64,000 nt of DNA, from the NCBI GenBank assembly GCA_963817755.1, contig CAWFPB010000004.1, positions 118,714 to 182,713 of the forward strand. Reading direction: 5' to 3'. Source of the stretch: Oleiagrimonas sp963817755. Lineage in GTDB: Bacteria > Pseudomonadota > Gammaproteobacteria > Xanthomonadales > Rhodanobacteraceae. Below the pieces are notes generated by a model. It was not told the DNA's origin, made no database searches, and saw nothing but the letters and a program-made list of their open reading frames with translations. Both the position numbers and the translations under genes were made by a program. Of this stretch, positions 25,324 to 33,924 are shown in pieces. How positions within the stretch are numbered: the first letter of the stretch is position 1; every line of letters begins with the position of its first letter.

Positions 25324-26799
25324 ATGAACGACCTGCACGACCTGAGCACGCTGGTGCGTGCACGTACGCCGCTGATCGTGATCGAGACCCTCGACGAGCA
25401 GCGCGTGATCGACAGTTTCCGCCACGTGATCGGCCAGGCCCTGCGCCCGTTGTGGCGCTGGACCATCACCGACGGTCTGCACCGTCTGGACATCACACAA
25501 CCGACATCGAGCGTGCCGCCGGACGTTTCGCGCACGCTGGACGCGATCCGTGAACACGATCAGGCGGGCATCTACCTGCTGTTCGACCTGCATCCGTACC
25601 TGGGCTATGCCATGACCCGCCGTGTGCTGCGGGAGATCGTGCAGCGACAGCGCAGCGCGCCGCACACGCTGGTGTTGGTAGGGGCAAAGATCGAACTGCC
25701 CGAGGAGCTCGAACGCCTTTCGACCACGGTGCGCCTGAGCCTGCCCGACCTGAAGGCGATCGCCGCCCTGGTGCGCAGCGAGGCGCTGGCCTGGCAGCGC
25801 GAGACCGGACGCAGGCTGGAGGTGGACGGTGAGGCGGCGCGCCTGATCGTGCGCAACCTGCTGGGGCTGACCCGCAACGATGCGCGGCGCATCGTGCGCA
25901 AGCTGATCCATGTCGACGATGCACTGGGTCCGGACGACCTGCCGCGCCTGATGCAGGCCAAGTTCGAACTGCTCAATCGCTCCGGTCTGCTGCATTTCGA
26001 ATACGAGACGGCCGGCTTTGCCGATATCGCCGGCCTGTCCCGCGTCAAGCAGTGGGTGCAGCGCCGCCGCGCGGTGTTCCTGGGTGGCGAGAACGCGCCG
26101 AAACTGGATCCACCCCGAGGCTTGCTGCTGCTGGGTGTACAGGGGTGCGGCAAGAGCCTGGCGGCCAAGGCTATTGCCGGCGGGTTCGGCGTGCCGCTGG
26201 TGCGCATGGACTTCGGCACGCTGTACAACAAGTTCCAGGGCGAGACCGAACGCAATCTGCGCGAGGCGCTGGCATCGGCGGGCTTGCTGGCGCCTTGCGT
26301 GCTGTGGATCGACGAGATCGAGAAGGGCCTGGCGTCGGGTGGCGAGGATGGCGGCGTGTCGCGTCGGGTACTCGGCCACCTGTTGACCTGGATGGCCGAG
26401 AACCGAGACCGGGTGTTTGTGGTGGCTACCGCCAACACGGTCGACGAGCTGCCGCCGGAACTGTTGCGCAAGGGGCGATTCGACGAGATCTTCTTCGTCG
26501 ACCTGCCGGCGACTGCGGTACGGGCGGACATCTTCGCCCTGCACCTGCGGCGGCGCGAACTCGATCCGGCCGTCTTCGACCTGCCGGCGCTGGCCGCGGC
26601 CAGCGAGGGGTTTTCCGGCGCCGAGATCGAACAGGCGATCGTCAGTGCCCTGTACGATGCGGCTGGCGGCGTGGGCGCGCTGGACCAGGCATTGTTGCTG
26701 CATGCGCTGGCCTCGACGCGACCGCTGTCGGTGTTGATGGCCGAACGCGTGCAGGCGTTGCGAACCTGGGCACGTGAGCGTTGCGTGCCCGCGGACTAG
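25324..26799 (+). CDS. Ycf46-like AAA family ATPase
   Basis: A 491-residue protein. The N-terminal half (about 1-220) is the non-ATPase region of Ycf46-type proteins (PLIVIETLDEQRVI, LTRNDARRIVRKLI), followed by a FtsH/Cdc48-like AAA module. Walker A is GVQGCGKSLAAKA, Walker B VLWIDEIEKGL; the second region reads ATANTVDELPPELLRKGRFDEIFF with its arginine finger, and a C-terminal lid contains GFSGAEIEQAI. Homologues in chloroplasts and cyanobacteria are linked to carbon use and photosynthetic regulation; the role in heterotrophic bacteria is unknown. A single gene, divergent from the sugar-dehydrogenase gene. Confidence 0.9.
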   Translation: MNDLHDLSTLVRARTPLIVIETLDEQRVIDSFRHVIGQALRPLWRWTITDGLHRLDITQPTSSVPPDVSRTLDAIREHDQAGIYLLFDLHPYLGYAMTRRVLREIVQRQRSAPHTLVLVGAKIELPEELERLSTTVRLSLPDLKAIAALVRSEALAWQRETGRRLEVDGEAARLIVRNLLGLTRNDARRIVRKLIHVDDALGPDDLPRLMQAKFELLNRSGLLHFEYETAGFADIAGLSRVKQWVQRRRAVFLGGENAPKLDPPRGLLLLGVQGCGKSLAAKAIAGGFGVPLVRMDFGTLYNKFQGETERNLREALASAGLLAPCVLWIDEIEKGLASGGEDGGVSRRVLGHLLTWMAENRDRVFVVATANTVDELPPELLRKGRFDEIFFVDLPATAVRADIFALHLRRRELDPAVFDLPALAAASEGFSGAEIEQAIVSALYDAAGGVGALDQALLLHALASTRPLSVLMAERVQALRTWARERCVPAD

Positions 26800-26978
26800 G
26801 GTGAAGCGACGCAGACTCCGGAGGCCGCACAGGGCGGAACCGGCATGCCCATGCACGTGCTCGGTGTTTGTGCGGCAAGTCCAGGCAACAAAGGATGGAC
26901 CCCGCGCCGTGTGGCGACAGGCCGGGCGGGGACACGAGCGTGCAGGATGCGGCCTTGCGCGCGGCCAATCGCAGCGCT

Positions 26979-27998
26979 TCAGGCGCGACCGGATCGAGCC
27001 GCGGCCGCGTTGAAACGCGCGGTGATGTAGTCGTCGGTGAAGCTGCGCAGTTTCCAGTTCTCGACGAAGCTGCAGTGGCCACCAAACGGCGCAATGTCCA
27101 GCTCCACGCAGGCCGGAAGGCGCAGCTCGCGAAATTCCTTGACCGGAATGACCGGATCGTCCTCGGCGGTGAGAATGGTGGTCGGAACGGCCAGTTCGGA
27201 CAGGCGTTCGCCGCTGACCGAATAGCCGTCCAGATATTCTTCCAGGGAACCGAAGTCGGTGTGGCGCTCGACCTGCACGCGGGTCAGTCCGCGCAGGCCC
27301 TGGCGCAGGTCCTCGGGTGCGAAGTAGCCCTGTTCCGGGTACAGCCTCTGCTTGCGCTTGAGCGATCCACGCCATTTGTGCATGAAGTACCACTCGTACA
27401 TCCACGGCGCGGTTTCCAGCGCGAACAAGCCGGCATGCGGGTCGATGACCGGACACACCGCCACGGTGTGCGCCAGGGGCAATCCGGCTGTCGGCGCGCG
27501 CAGCGCGGCGCGCAGCACGAAGTTGCCGCCCAGCGAGAACCCGGCCAGTCCCACCGGTGCATCGTTGGTGCGGAAGCGTGCGACCGCTTCGGCCGTGGCC
27601 TCGACCACCTCGTTGATCAGGCAGGAATGGAACAGGCCCACGTTCAGGTGATGGGTGTCGCCGTGGTCGCGGAAATTGAGCCGGAACACGTCCCAGCCCG
27701 CCTCCAGCAGGCTGGCTCCGGTCTGCAGCACGTAGGACGAGTCGATGCTGCCCTCCCAACCGTGGTAGATCACGGCCAGGCCGCGCGGATCCGGGTGCAG
27801 CCGCTGGCGGGTGAACGATCCGACCAGGCGCACGCCGTCCGACAACGAGAAATTGACGTCCTCGGCCCCCTGGCGCACCAGGCGGATGCGGTTGCGCAGG
27901 AAAAGCCGGCGCAGGCTGCTGGAGGAGAGCATGGTCTGCACATGTCCGTTGCGCAGCAGCCGCGGTGGCTGGAAGTCGCGTCCTTTCGGAAGAGTCAC
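26979..27998 (-). CDS. YheT-like alpha/beta-fold hydrolase
   Basis: A 339-residue hydrolase of the YheT/AB-hydrolase-4 family (esterase-like, unknown natural substrate). Visible are the family start RDFQPPRLLRNGHVQTML, the strand and turn LAVIYHGWEGSIDSSY, the nucleophile elbow GFSLGGN, the acid region TAEDDPVIP, and the catalytic His in APFGGHCSF. The GTG start at 27998 overlaps the stop of the upstream acyltransferase (GTGA), so the pair is translationally coupled, and a lipid or acyl-ester substrate is plausible. The open frame extends much further upstream but without family similarity. Confidence 0.9.
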   Translation of the reverse strand: MTLPKGRDFQPPRLLRNGHVQTMLSSSSLRRLFLRNRIRLVRQGAEDVNFSLSDGVRLVGSFTRQRLHPDPRGLAVIYHGWEGSIDSSYVLQTGASLLEAGWDVFRLNFRDHGDTHHLNVGLFHSCLINEVVEATAEAVARFRTNDAPVGLAGFSLGGNFVLRAALRAPTAGLPLAHTVAVCPVIDPHAGLFALETAPWMYEWYFMHKWRGSLKRKQRLYPEQGYFAPEDLRQGLRGLTRVQVERHTDFGSLEEYLDGYSVSGERLSELAVPTTILTAEDDPVIPVKEFRELRLPACVELDIAPFGGHCSFVENWKLRSFTDDYITARFNAAAARSGRA

Positions 27999-28804
27999 CG
28001 TACGTCCTCGTGTTTGCCGTCCAGCGCATCGGCGATGGCCTGGCGTGCGGTCTCGGCCATGCGTCGGCGGCCGCCCTCGAGCCGCGGCACGGGTGGCAGG
28101 AAGTGCACCTCCACCACCAGCGGTGGATCGCCCAGCAGGCGCAGGAAATTGCCCATGAAATGCTCGCCGGGCTGGAACGCGGCCTCGTAGCAGCGTTCGC
28201 CGTTGCGCATGAACCGCAGCGCGGCCGGTTGCACCTGGGCGTCTGCATCCAGCGCAGCCTGGAAGATGCGGGCGTGGAAGACCTTCAGATTGCGCCCGTC
28301 GTTGGTCCCGCCCTCGGGAAACACCGCCACCGAGCGGCCCTGGCGCAGGCGACGCGCCATGGCCTTCATGACCAGGTTCAGCGAGTCGTTGCTGCCGCGG
28401 CGATGGAAGATGGTGCCGCCGTTGGCGGCCAGCCAGCCGACCAGCGGCCAGCGCGCGATCTCGGACTTGGCCACGAAGCAGGCCGCGCGCTGGGTATGCA
28501 GCAATTCGATATCCAGCCACGAGGAGTGGTTGCACACGAACATCACCGGATCCGGCAGCGCCCTGCCGCGGGTGACCACGCGGAAACCGAAAATGCGCAG
28601 CAGCATGCGCGACCACCAGCGGATCAGGCGATGCGCGAGCGGCTCGTGGCCCTTGTTCACCGCATGGCGGTTCCAGCTGAACACGGTCAGCGCCAGCACG
28701 ACAGCCAGCAGCACGTGCAGCAGCAACAGCGGCACGCGATACAGGTATCGCAACGCGCGCAGCGGATCGCGCGCGAAAGAGAGTGGCCGGGCGGGTGTAT
28801 TCAT
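27995..28804 (-). CDS. 1-acyl-sn-glycerol-3-phosphate acyltransferase-like (PlsC family)
   Basis: A 269-residue lysophospholipid acyltransferase. One N-terminal membrane helix (about 20-45, VPLLLLHVLLAVVLALTVF) is followed by the catalytic NHSSWLD box (HX4D type), the RRGSND segment and the FPEGGTND block that binds the acceptor phosphate. It would acylate lysophosphatidate or a related lysolipid at the inner membrane. Coupled by a 4-base overlap to the YheT-like hydrolase downstream. Whether it is the essential PlsC or an accessory OlsA-like enzyme cannot be decided here. Confidence 0.92.
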   Translation of the reverse strand: MNTPARPLSFARDPLRALRYLYRVPLLLLHVLLAVVLALTVFSWNRHAVNKGHEPLAHRLIRWWSRMLLRIFGFRVVTRGRALPDPVMFVCNHSSWLDIELLHTQRAACFVAKSEIARWPLVGWLAANGGTIFHRRGSNDSLNLVMKAMARRLRQGRSVAVFPEGGTNDGRNLKVFHARIFQAALDADAQVQPAALRFMRNGERCYEAAFQPGEHFMGNFLRLLGDPPLVVEVHFLPPVPRLEGGRRRMAETARQAIADALDGKHEDVR

Positions 28805-28850
28805 CCAGCCTGCAAGGATACGCGAGGCGATACCTGCACTTCCAGCCGTT

Positions 28851-29330
28851 TCAGGTGTCCGTATGCGACCGGTTCAGGGGCAGCGATGCGGCGTGCTTGA
28901 CCGTGCGCAGCACGAAACTCGAATTGACGTCGGCCACGCCGGCGGTATTGAGAAGCTGGTCGAGCAGGAAGTGCGAGAAATGTTCCAGGTCGGCCACGTG
29001 AATGTGCAGCAGGTAGTCCATGTCGCCAGTCAGCGCATGGCAGGCGGCGACCTCGTCCCAGCCGTTGACCAGGCGCACGAAGCGCTCGATGGTTTCGGCG
29101 TCGTGCTGCTTGAGCTGTACGCGCACGAAGGCCTGCAGGCCCAGGCCCACCGCCTGCGGATCCACGCGAGCGGCATAACCGGCGATGACCCCGCTTGTTT
29201 CCAGGCGCTGCACCCGGCGCAGGCAGGCCGAGGCCGACAGCTGGACCCGGTCGGCCAGTTCGGCATTGGTGATGCGGCCGTCGCGCTGCAGCTCCTCGAG
29301 GATGCGGCGGTCCGTGCGGTCAATCGCCAT
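28851..29330 (-). CDS. Lrp/AsnC family transcriptional regulator
   Basis: A 159-residue amino-acid-responsive regulator. The N-terminal winged helix-turn-helix (IDRTDRRILEELQRDGRIT to SACLRRVQRLETSGVI) is typical, and the C-terminal RAM ligand-binding domain follows (GLQAFVRVQLKQHD, CHALTGDMDYLLHIHV). Divergent from phhA across 142 bases, the classic position of a local regulator, so phenylalanine or tyrosine is the likely signal (inference). The same arrangement is familiar from other xanthomonads. Confidence 0.93.
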   Translation of the reverse strand: MAIDRTDRRILEELQRDGRITNAELADRVQLSASACLRRVQRLETSGVIAGYAARVDPQAVGLGLQAFVRVQLKQHDAETIERFVRLVNGWDEVAACHALTGDMDYLLHIHVADLEHFSHFLLDQLLNTAGVADVNSSFVLRTVKHAASLPLNRSHTDT

Positions 29331-29366
29331 GGATAGACATGAAAAATGCGCAAAATGGGATTACGA

Positions 29367-29379
29367 GCAATTTTATTGC
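29367..29379. promoter_or_regulatory. Candidate Lrp-type operator between the regulator and phhA
   Basis: GCAATTTTATTGC is a perfect inverted repeat (GCAAT/ATTGC, 3-base spacer) in the only AT-rich part of the divergent region. Related half-sites GCAAAAT and GCAATTTGGC lie on either side. AT-centred palindromes of this size are what Lrp/AsnC proteins bind. No footprint evidence. Confidence 0.4.
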
Positions 29380-29472
29380 ATGTAAGTCGGAATTTCACGC
29401 AATTTGGCAACCATCTTGCGGAAGCCTGGATTTATCCTGATGGGAGGTTGAAGAACACCCGGAGTTTCGCCC

Positions 29473-30360
29473 ATGAGCACCCCCCGACGCGTCGAACACC
29501 AGCAGACCGATCGCGGCACCATCCCGGTCTATGCCACCGGCGTGGTCGAACAGCCGTGGGACGACTACACCGCGGTCGACCACCACGTCTGGGGCGAGCT
29601 GTTCAAGCGCCAGCGCGAGATCCTGCCGGGCCGTGCCTGCCAGGAGTTCCTGGACAGCCAGAACGTGCTGCAGATGACCGCGGACGCGATTCCGAAATTT
29701 TCCGAACTCAACCCGATCCTGCGCGAGGCCACCGGCTGGGAGCTGGTCGGCGTGGAGGGCCTGCTGCCCGAATACACCTTCTTCGAGCACCTGGCCAACC
29801 GACGTTTTCCCGTGACCTGGTGGATCCGCAAGCCGGAACAGATCGACTACATCTCCGAGCCGGACCTGTTCCACGACCTGTTCGGCCACGTGCCGCTGCT
29901 GATGAACCCGGTCTTCGCCGACTACATGGAGGCCTACGGCCGCGGCGCGATGAAGGCGCACGGCATCGGCGAGCAGGCGCTGCTCAACCTCACCCGCCTG
30001 TACTGGTACACGGTGGAATTCGGCCTGATCCACACCGACGCCGGATTGCGCATCTACGGCGCCGGCATCGTCAGCTCCAAGGGCGAGTCGATCTACTGCC
30101 TGGAGTCGGATGCACCCAACCGCATCGGCTTCGACCTCGAGCGCATCATGCGCGCGCAGTACCGCATCGACACCTACCAGCAGACCTACTTCGTGATCGA
30201 CAGCTTCGAGCAGCTGTTCGATGCCACGCGTCCGGACTTCACGCCGATCTACGCGGAAGTCGGGGCCATGCCCGACGTGCGTGCTCGCGACGTGCTGGAC
30301 ACGGACAAGGTGTTTCATCGCGGCACCCGCGAAGGCTTCGCCACCGACGCCGACGCCTGA
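29473..30360 (+). CDS. phhA: Phenylalanine 4-monooxygenase
   Basis: Hydroxylates phenylalanine to tyrosine using molecular oxygen and a tetrahydropterin, the first step of phenylalanine breakdown. The 295-residue bacterial form consists of the catalytic domain only. The iron ligands are seen as two His in the HDLFGHVP motif and a Glu in YTVEFGL; substrate/pterin segments such as RIYGAGIVSSKGES and YFVIDSFEQL are intact. No pterin-4a-carbinolamine dehydratase gene (phhB) follows, so that partner must be elsewhere. Divergent Lrp-type regulator upstream. Confidence 0.97.
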   Translation: MSTPRRVEHQQTDRGTIPVYATGVVEQPWDDYTAVDHHVWGELFKRQREILPGRACQEFLDSQNVLQMTADAIPKFSELNPILREATGWELVGVEGLLPEYTFFEHLANRRFPVTWWIRKPEQIDYISEPDLFHDLFGHVPLLMNPVFADYMEAYGRGAMKAHGIGEQALLNLTRLYWYTVEFGLIHTDAGLRIYGAGIVSSKGESIYCLESDAPNRIGFDLERIMRAQYRIDTYQQTYFVIDSFEQLFDATRPDFTPIYAEVGAMPDVRARDVLDTDKVFHRGTREGFATDADA

Positions 30361-30494
30361 CCGGTCGATCTGCCGGGAATGGCCCAAGGCGGCCAGCATG
30401 GCGCATGTCGCCGCCGCCCCGGCGCCCGGCATGGTTCCGATCGTACCCGGCATAGTAGGCTTGCCGGGATGACACGCCACGAAGAAGGCCGCCC

Positions 30495-30950
30495 GTGACT
30501 GCACCCCTTATCCGACCCGCAACGTCCCGTGACTTCGAGCGTCTGGTGGCGTGGAACGCGGCCATGGCCATCGAGACCGAGAACAAGACCCTGGACCCCG
30601 CGGTGCTCGGCGCCGGCGTGCAGGCGGTGCTGGACGAGCCGGAACGCGGTTTCTACCTCATCGCCGAGCGAGAAGGCGAAGCCGTCGGCAGCCTGCTGGT
30701 CACCTACGAATGGAGCGACTGGCGCAACGGCGACTTCTTCTGGATCCAGAGCGTGTACGTGTCGCCGGACGCGCGTCGCACGGGGGTGTTCCGTGCCCTC
30801 TACGCTGCGGTGGAACAGCGCGCACGCGATGCCGGCGCGGTGGGCCTGCGCCTGTATGTGGAACACGAAAATACGCGTGCCCAGCAGACCTACGAAGGCC
30901 TGGGCATGCAGCGCTGCCACTATCACATGTACGAAATCGAATTGGGCTGA
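30495..30950 (+). CDS. GNAT family N-acetyltransferase
   Basis: A 151-residue single-domain GNAT enzyme. The start IRPATSRDFERLVAWNAAMA is followed by the motif EAVGSLLVTYEWSDWRNGDF, the acetyl-CoA loop SPDARRTGVFRALY and the end LYVEHENTRAQQTYEGLGM. The motif set resembles small-molecule or peptide acetyltransferases, but the substrate is unknown. The GTG start at 30495 is used because GAAGAAGG lies at the right distance before it. It sits about 135 bases after phhA, so co-transcription is possible. Confidence 0.9.
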   Translation: MTAPLIRPATSRDFERLVAWNAAMAIETENKTLDPAVLGAGVQAVLDEPERGFYLIAEREGEAVGSLLVTYEWSDWRNGDFFWIQSVYVSPDARRTGVFRALYAAVEQRARDAGAVGLRLYVEHENTRAQQTYEGLGMQRCHYHMYEIELG

Positions 30951-31115
30951 TCCGGCGGGGAGCGGAAAGCCGGCCGGGTCTTCCGGTCACCGAGCCACGA
31001 TTCGGGCACGGGCGGTCCGGCCGCGTGGGGGAATGTCGCCGCGATGAATCGGTTGGCATGGCGTATGCAGCATGCTGGGGGAAGGGAGCCGGCCAGGCTC
31101 CCGAGGGACACGCCC

Positions 31116-33287
31116 ATGCATGATTCGTCACATTTGGCCTCTGAGGGGCGCAAGTTGACCGGGAACACGGCTTCGTCCTCCCAGGAGCGACGCAGCAGCG
31201 ACCGTTTCTGGTCGGTCGGGCCGGGTTATGTCGTGTACACGCGCGAAGGGGCCTGGCTGCATGGGGTACTGAAGCGGATGCCGGGACCGCGAGGCATCTC
31301 GCTGGTGCTCGAGGATGGCAGTGAGCGGCGCCTTCCGGGCGGAAGCTTCCGTTTCGTGTTCCGTCCCGACCAGCGCAAGCTCCCGCAGGGGCCGCCCGAT
31401 GCCGTCTTCGATACCCGCCTGCTCGACGGTTCCAACGTACGTGGCGAACTGTGGGCGCTTTCGGTCTCGTCCGAAGGAGTCGGCATGGTCGGCCGGATCG
31501 GCGAGATGGAGGGCCGTTTCCTGCTTGCGCGCGACATGCTCGATACCTTGCAGATGAATTTCCCGGCGCCGGTAGTGGCCGCGCCGACGAAGCCCGAGGG
31601 TCCGGACGTGGACATCGGCACGCGGGTGGTGCTGATCAACGAACAGGCGCAGCTGCAACGCTATCTCGATGCGCAGGTGGCGCCGGTCCCGGACCCGGAC
31701 CAGGAGCAATGGATCGACATCGACCTGGAGACCTGGCGGAAACAGGCCGGTGACGATGACGAGGCGCGGTTGCGGTTTGCCCAGGCCCAGCGCTTCGGCC
31801 TGCCGCTGGTGGACCTGTCGTGCATCGAGGCCAGTGAAGTGGCTACCAGCCTGATCAACCCGGCGCTGGCACGGCAACTGCGAGTGCTGCCGCTGGCCTT
31901 GCGCGACAGCGCCGTGGCGGTGGCGGTGCTGGATCCGGCCAATGTCGAATTGAATACCACGCTGGAATTCCTGACCAGTCGACGGGTGGTCCCGCTGCTG
32001 GCCCTGCGCGAACCCCTGGACAAGGGTGTCAGCGAATGCTACGACCGTGCCGAGGATGCCTCGATTCTGCATTCGCTGGGGATGCGCGGAGACGCGGGCA
32101 GGGATGTCGAGCCCGCGGACATCGAGAGTCTGGCCGACCAGCAGCCCATCGTGCGCCTGGTGTCCGGCCTGTTCGCCGAAGCCATCCGCCGCCGGGCGTC
32201 GGACATCCACCTGCGGCCGCACGAGAACGACGTGACGGTGCTACTGCGCGTGGACGGCCTGCTGCAGCCGATCCGCCGTCTGGCCAAGCCGCTGCTGCGC
32301 GTGGTGGTCAGCCGCATCAAGGTGCTGGCCGGCATGGACGTGGCCGAACACCGCCTGCCCCAGGATGGCCGCGCCACCGTGGTCGAGGGCGACAACGTGG
32401 TGGACCTGCGCATTTCGGTGCTGCCCACGGTGGATGGGGAAAGCGTGGTGATCCGCCTGCTCAACACACGCGAAGGACTGCGCAATCTGGACGAACTGGG
32501 ACTGTCCGAAAAAGACGAGCGGCAGCTTCGCGACATGCTCTCGCGCAGTCACGGCCTGGTGCTGGTGACCGGACCTACCGGCTCGGGCAAGTCGACCACG
32601 CTGTATGCGTCCTTGCTGGATGTGCGCCGTCGCAACGTCAACATCATCACCGTCGAGGACCCGGTCGAATACCACGTACCCGACATCGAGCAGGTGCAGG
32701 TCAACAAGGGCATCGGCTACGACTTCAACCGGACCCTGCGCAACATCCTGCGCCACGATCCGGATGTGATCATGATCGGCGAGATCCGTGATCGCGAGAC
32801 CGCCGAGATCGCGGTGGAAAGCGCGCTGACCGGACACATCGTGCTCAGCACGTTGCACACCAACAGCGCCGCGACCACGGTCACCCGCATGCTCGACCTG
32901 GGCGTGGAATCGTTCCTGCTTCGTTCCACGTTGATGGCGGTCCTGGCGCAGCGACTGGCGCGGCGCAACTGCCGGCACTGCCTGGTCGAGGAAACCGTCG
33001 ATCCGGTGATCCGGGAGGCGCTGGGCGTGGGCGAGGACGAACGCTTCTACCTGGGCGCCGGTTGCTCGCGCTGTGAAGGCACCGGCGTGCACGGACGCCA
33101 GGCCGTGTATGAACTGATGCCGATCAGTGCAGGCCTGCGAGGCCTGATCGTGCCCCATGCCAACGCCGATGCGATCCACGATACGGCGGTCGAGGAAGGC
33201 ATGGCGCCGCTGACCGCGCGCGCGCTGCAACTGGCACGCGAGGGCGTGCTTTCCCTGGCGGAGGTCTACCGCATTCGCGTCGAATAG
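31116..33287 (+). CDS. GspE/PilB-type secretion or pilus assembly ATPase
   Basis: A 723-residue hexameric traffic ATPase. The C-terminal motor (about 320-723) has Walker A GPTGSGKSTT, the Asp box (IITVEDPVEY), Walker B (MIGEIRDRETAEI), the His box (LSTLHTNSA) and a zinc-type tetracysteine (CRHC to CSRC, about 27 residues apart). The N-terminal 190 residues are an unusual extension with a PilZ-like opening (RFWSVGPGYVVYTREGAWLHGVLKRM) before the MshEN-like domain (RFAQAQRFGLPLVDL). It is an isolated gene with no pilC, prepilin or gsp genes nearby. GAGGG precedes the ATG at 31116. Which machine it powers is unknown; a PilB/MshE-like role sensing cyclic di-GMP is possible. Confidence 0.9.
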   Translation: MHDSSHLASEGRKLTGNTASSSQERRSSDRFWSVGPGYVVYTREGAWLHGVLKRMPGPRGISLVLEDGSERRLPGGSFRFVFRPDQRKLPQGPPDAVFDTRLLDGSNVRGELWALSVSSEGVGMVGRIGEMEGRFLLARDMLDTLQMNFPAPVVAAPTKPEGPDVDIGTRVVLINEQAQLQRYLDAQVAPVPDPDQEQWIDIDLETWRKQAGDDDEARLRFAQAQRFGLPLVDLSCIEASEVATSLINPALARQLRVLPLALRDSAVAVAVLDPANVELNTTLEFLTSRRVVPLLALREPLDKGVSECYDRAEDASILHSLGMRGDAGRDVEPADIESLADQQPIVRLVSGLFAEAIRRRASDIHLRPHENDVTVLLRVDGLLQPIRRLAKPLLRVVVSRIKVLAGMDVAEHRLPQDGRATVVEGDNVVDLRISVLPTVDGESVVIRLLNTREGLRNLDELGLSEKDERQLRDMLSRSHGLVLVTGPTGSGKSTTLYASLLDVRRRNVNIITVEDPVEYHVPDIEQVQVNKGIGYDFNRTLRNILRHDPDVIMIGEIRDRETAEIAVESALTGHIVLSTLHTNSAATTVTRMLDLGVESFLLRSTLMAVLAQRLARRNCRHCLVEETVDPVIREALGVGEDERFYLGAGCSRCEGTGVHGRQAVYELMPISAGLRGLIVPHANADAIHDTAVEEGMAPLTARALQLAREGVLSLAEVYRIRVE

Positions 33288-33318
33288 CAGGCGTTTGCGG
33301 GCGTACGGCCGGCACCGG

Positions 33319-33738
33319 TCACGGTGAGCGGTTGAACCATTGCAGTCCGTCGTACGGCTTGTTGCGCAGGGAGCGGAGCCGGCTTTCGAGATCGCCGGCA
33401 TGAAGTTCGAGCTTGTGCCCGTCGGGATCGAGGACATACAGCGATGCGCCTTCGCTGGTGTCCTTCTTCCATTCGACCGCGCCCTGTGCCCGGATCGACG
33501 CGGCGCGCGAGGCAAGATCCTCGCGATCGACCGAGAAGGCAAGGTGGGTGTATTCGGGCAAGGGAGCGCGGCGTGCGTGTGCATCGAGTGACAGGCAAAC
33601 CCAGTCGCCTCCGGCCGACAGATAGGCGCCGCGATGCCATTTCACGACCGGGACCAGGCCGAGCATCTGCGTATAGAACGCAAAGGAGCGGTCCAGGTCG
33701 CTGACGGACAGCGTGACGTGGTTGATGCCGTAGATCAT
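33319..33738 (-). CDS. fosA: FosA fosfomycin glutathione transferase
   Basis: A 139-residue VOC-fold enzyme that adds glutathione to fosfomycin and inactivates it. The known FosA residues are all in place: metal ligands His7, His65 and Glu111; Thr9 near the phosphonate; Lys91, Ser95, Ser99 and Tyr101 for potassium and substrate; Arg120. The family blocks INHVTLSVSDLDRSFAFY, GAYLSAGGDWVCLSLD and LDPDGHKLELH are unmistakable. The ATG at 33738 has GGGAGG upstream. It has no mobile element nearby and shows the same base composition as its neighbours, so it looks like an intrinsic chromosomal copy. Convergent with the ATPase gene. Confidence 0.93.
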   Translation of the reverse strand: MIYGINHVTLSVSDLDRSFAFYTQMLGLVPVVKWHRGAYLSAGGDWVCLSLDAHARRAPLPEYTHLAFSVDREDLASRAASIRAQGAVEWKKDTSEGASLYVLDPDGHKLELHAGDLESRLRSLRNKPYDGLQWFNRSP

Positions 33739-33924
33739 GCCTCGGGACCTCCCGACCGTTGAAGGGTGAATGGTCGGCCGGGACAGGTGCCGGGGAAATG
33801 TTCGCCGCGTGTCATGCACGGGCTGTGATGCGACATGGCGGCGGCGTGCGGACCGCATGAAGCACGCCGAAGATGGCATGTGAGCAAACACCGGGCATGC
33901 ATGGCGGAAGGGGCCTTGCGTCGC

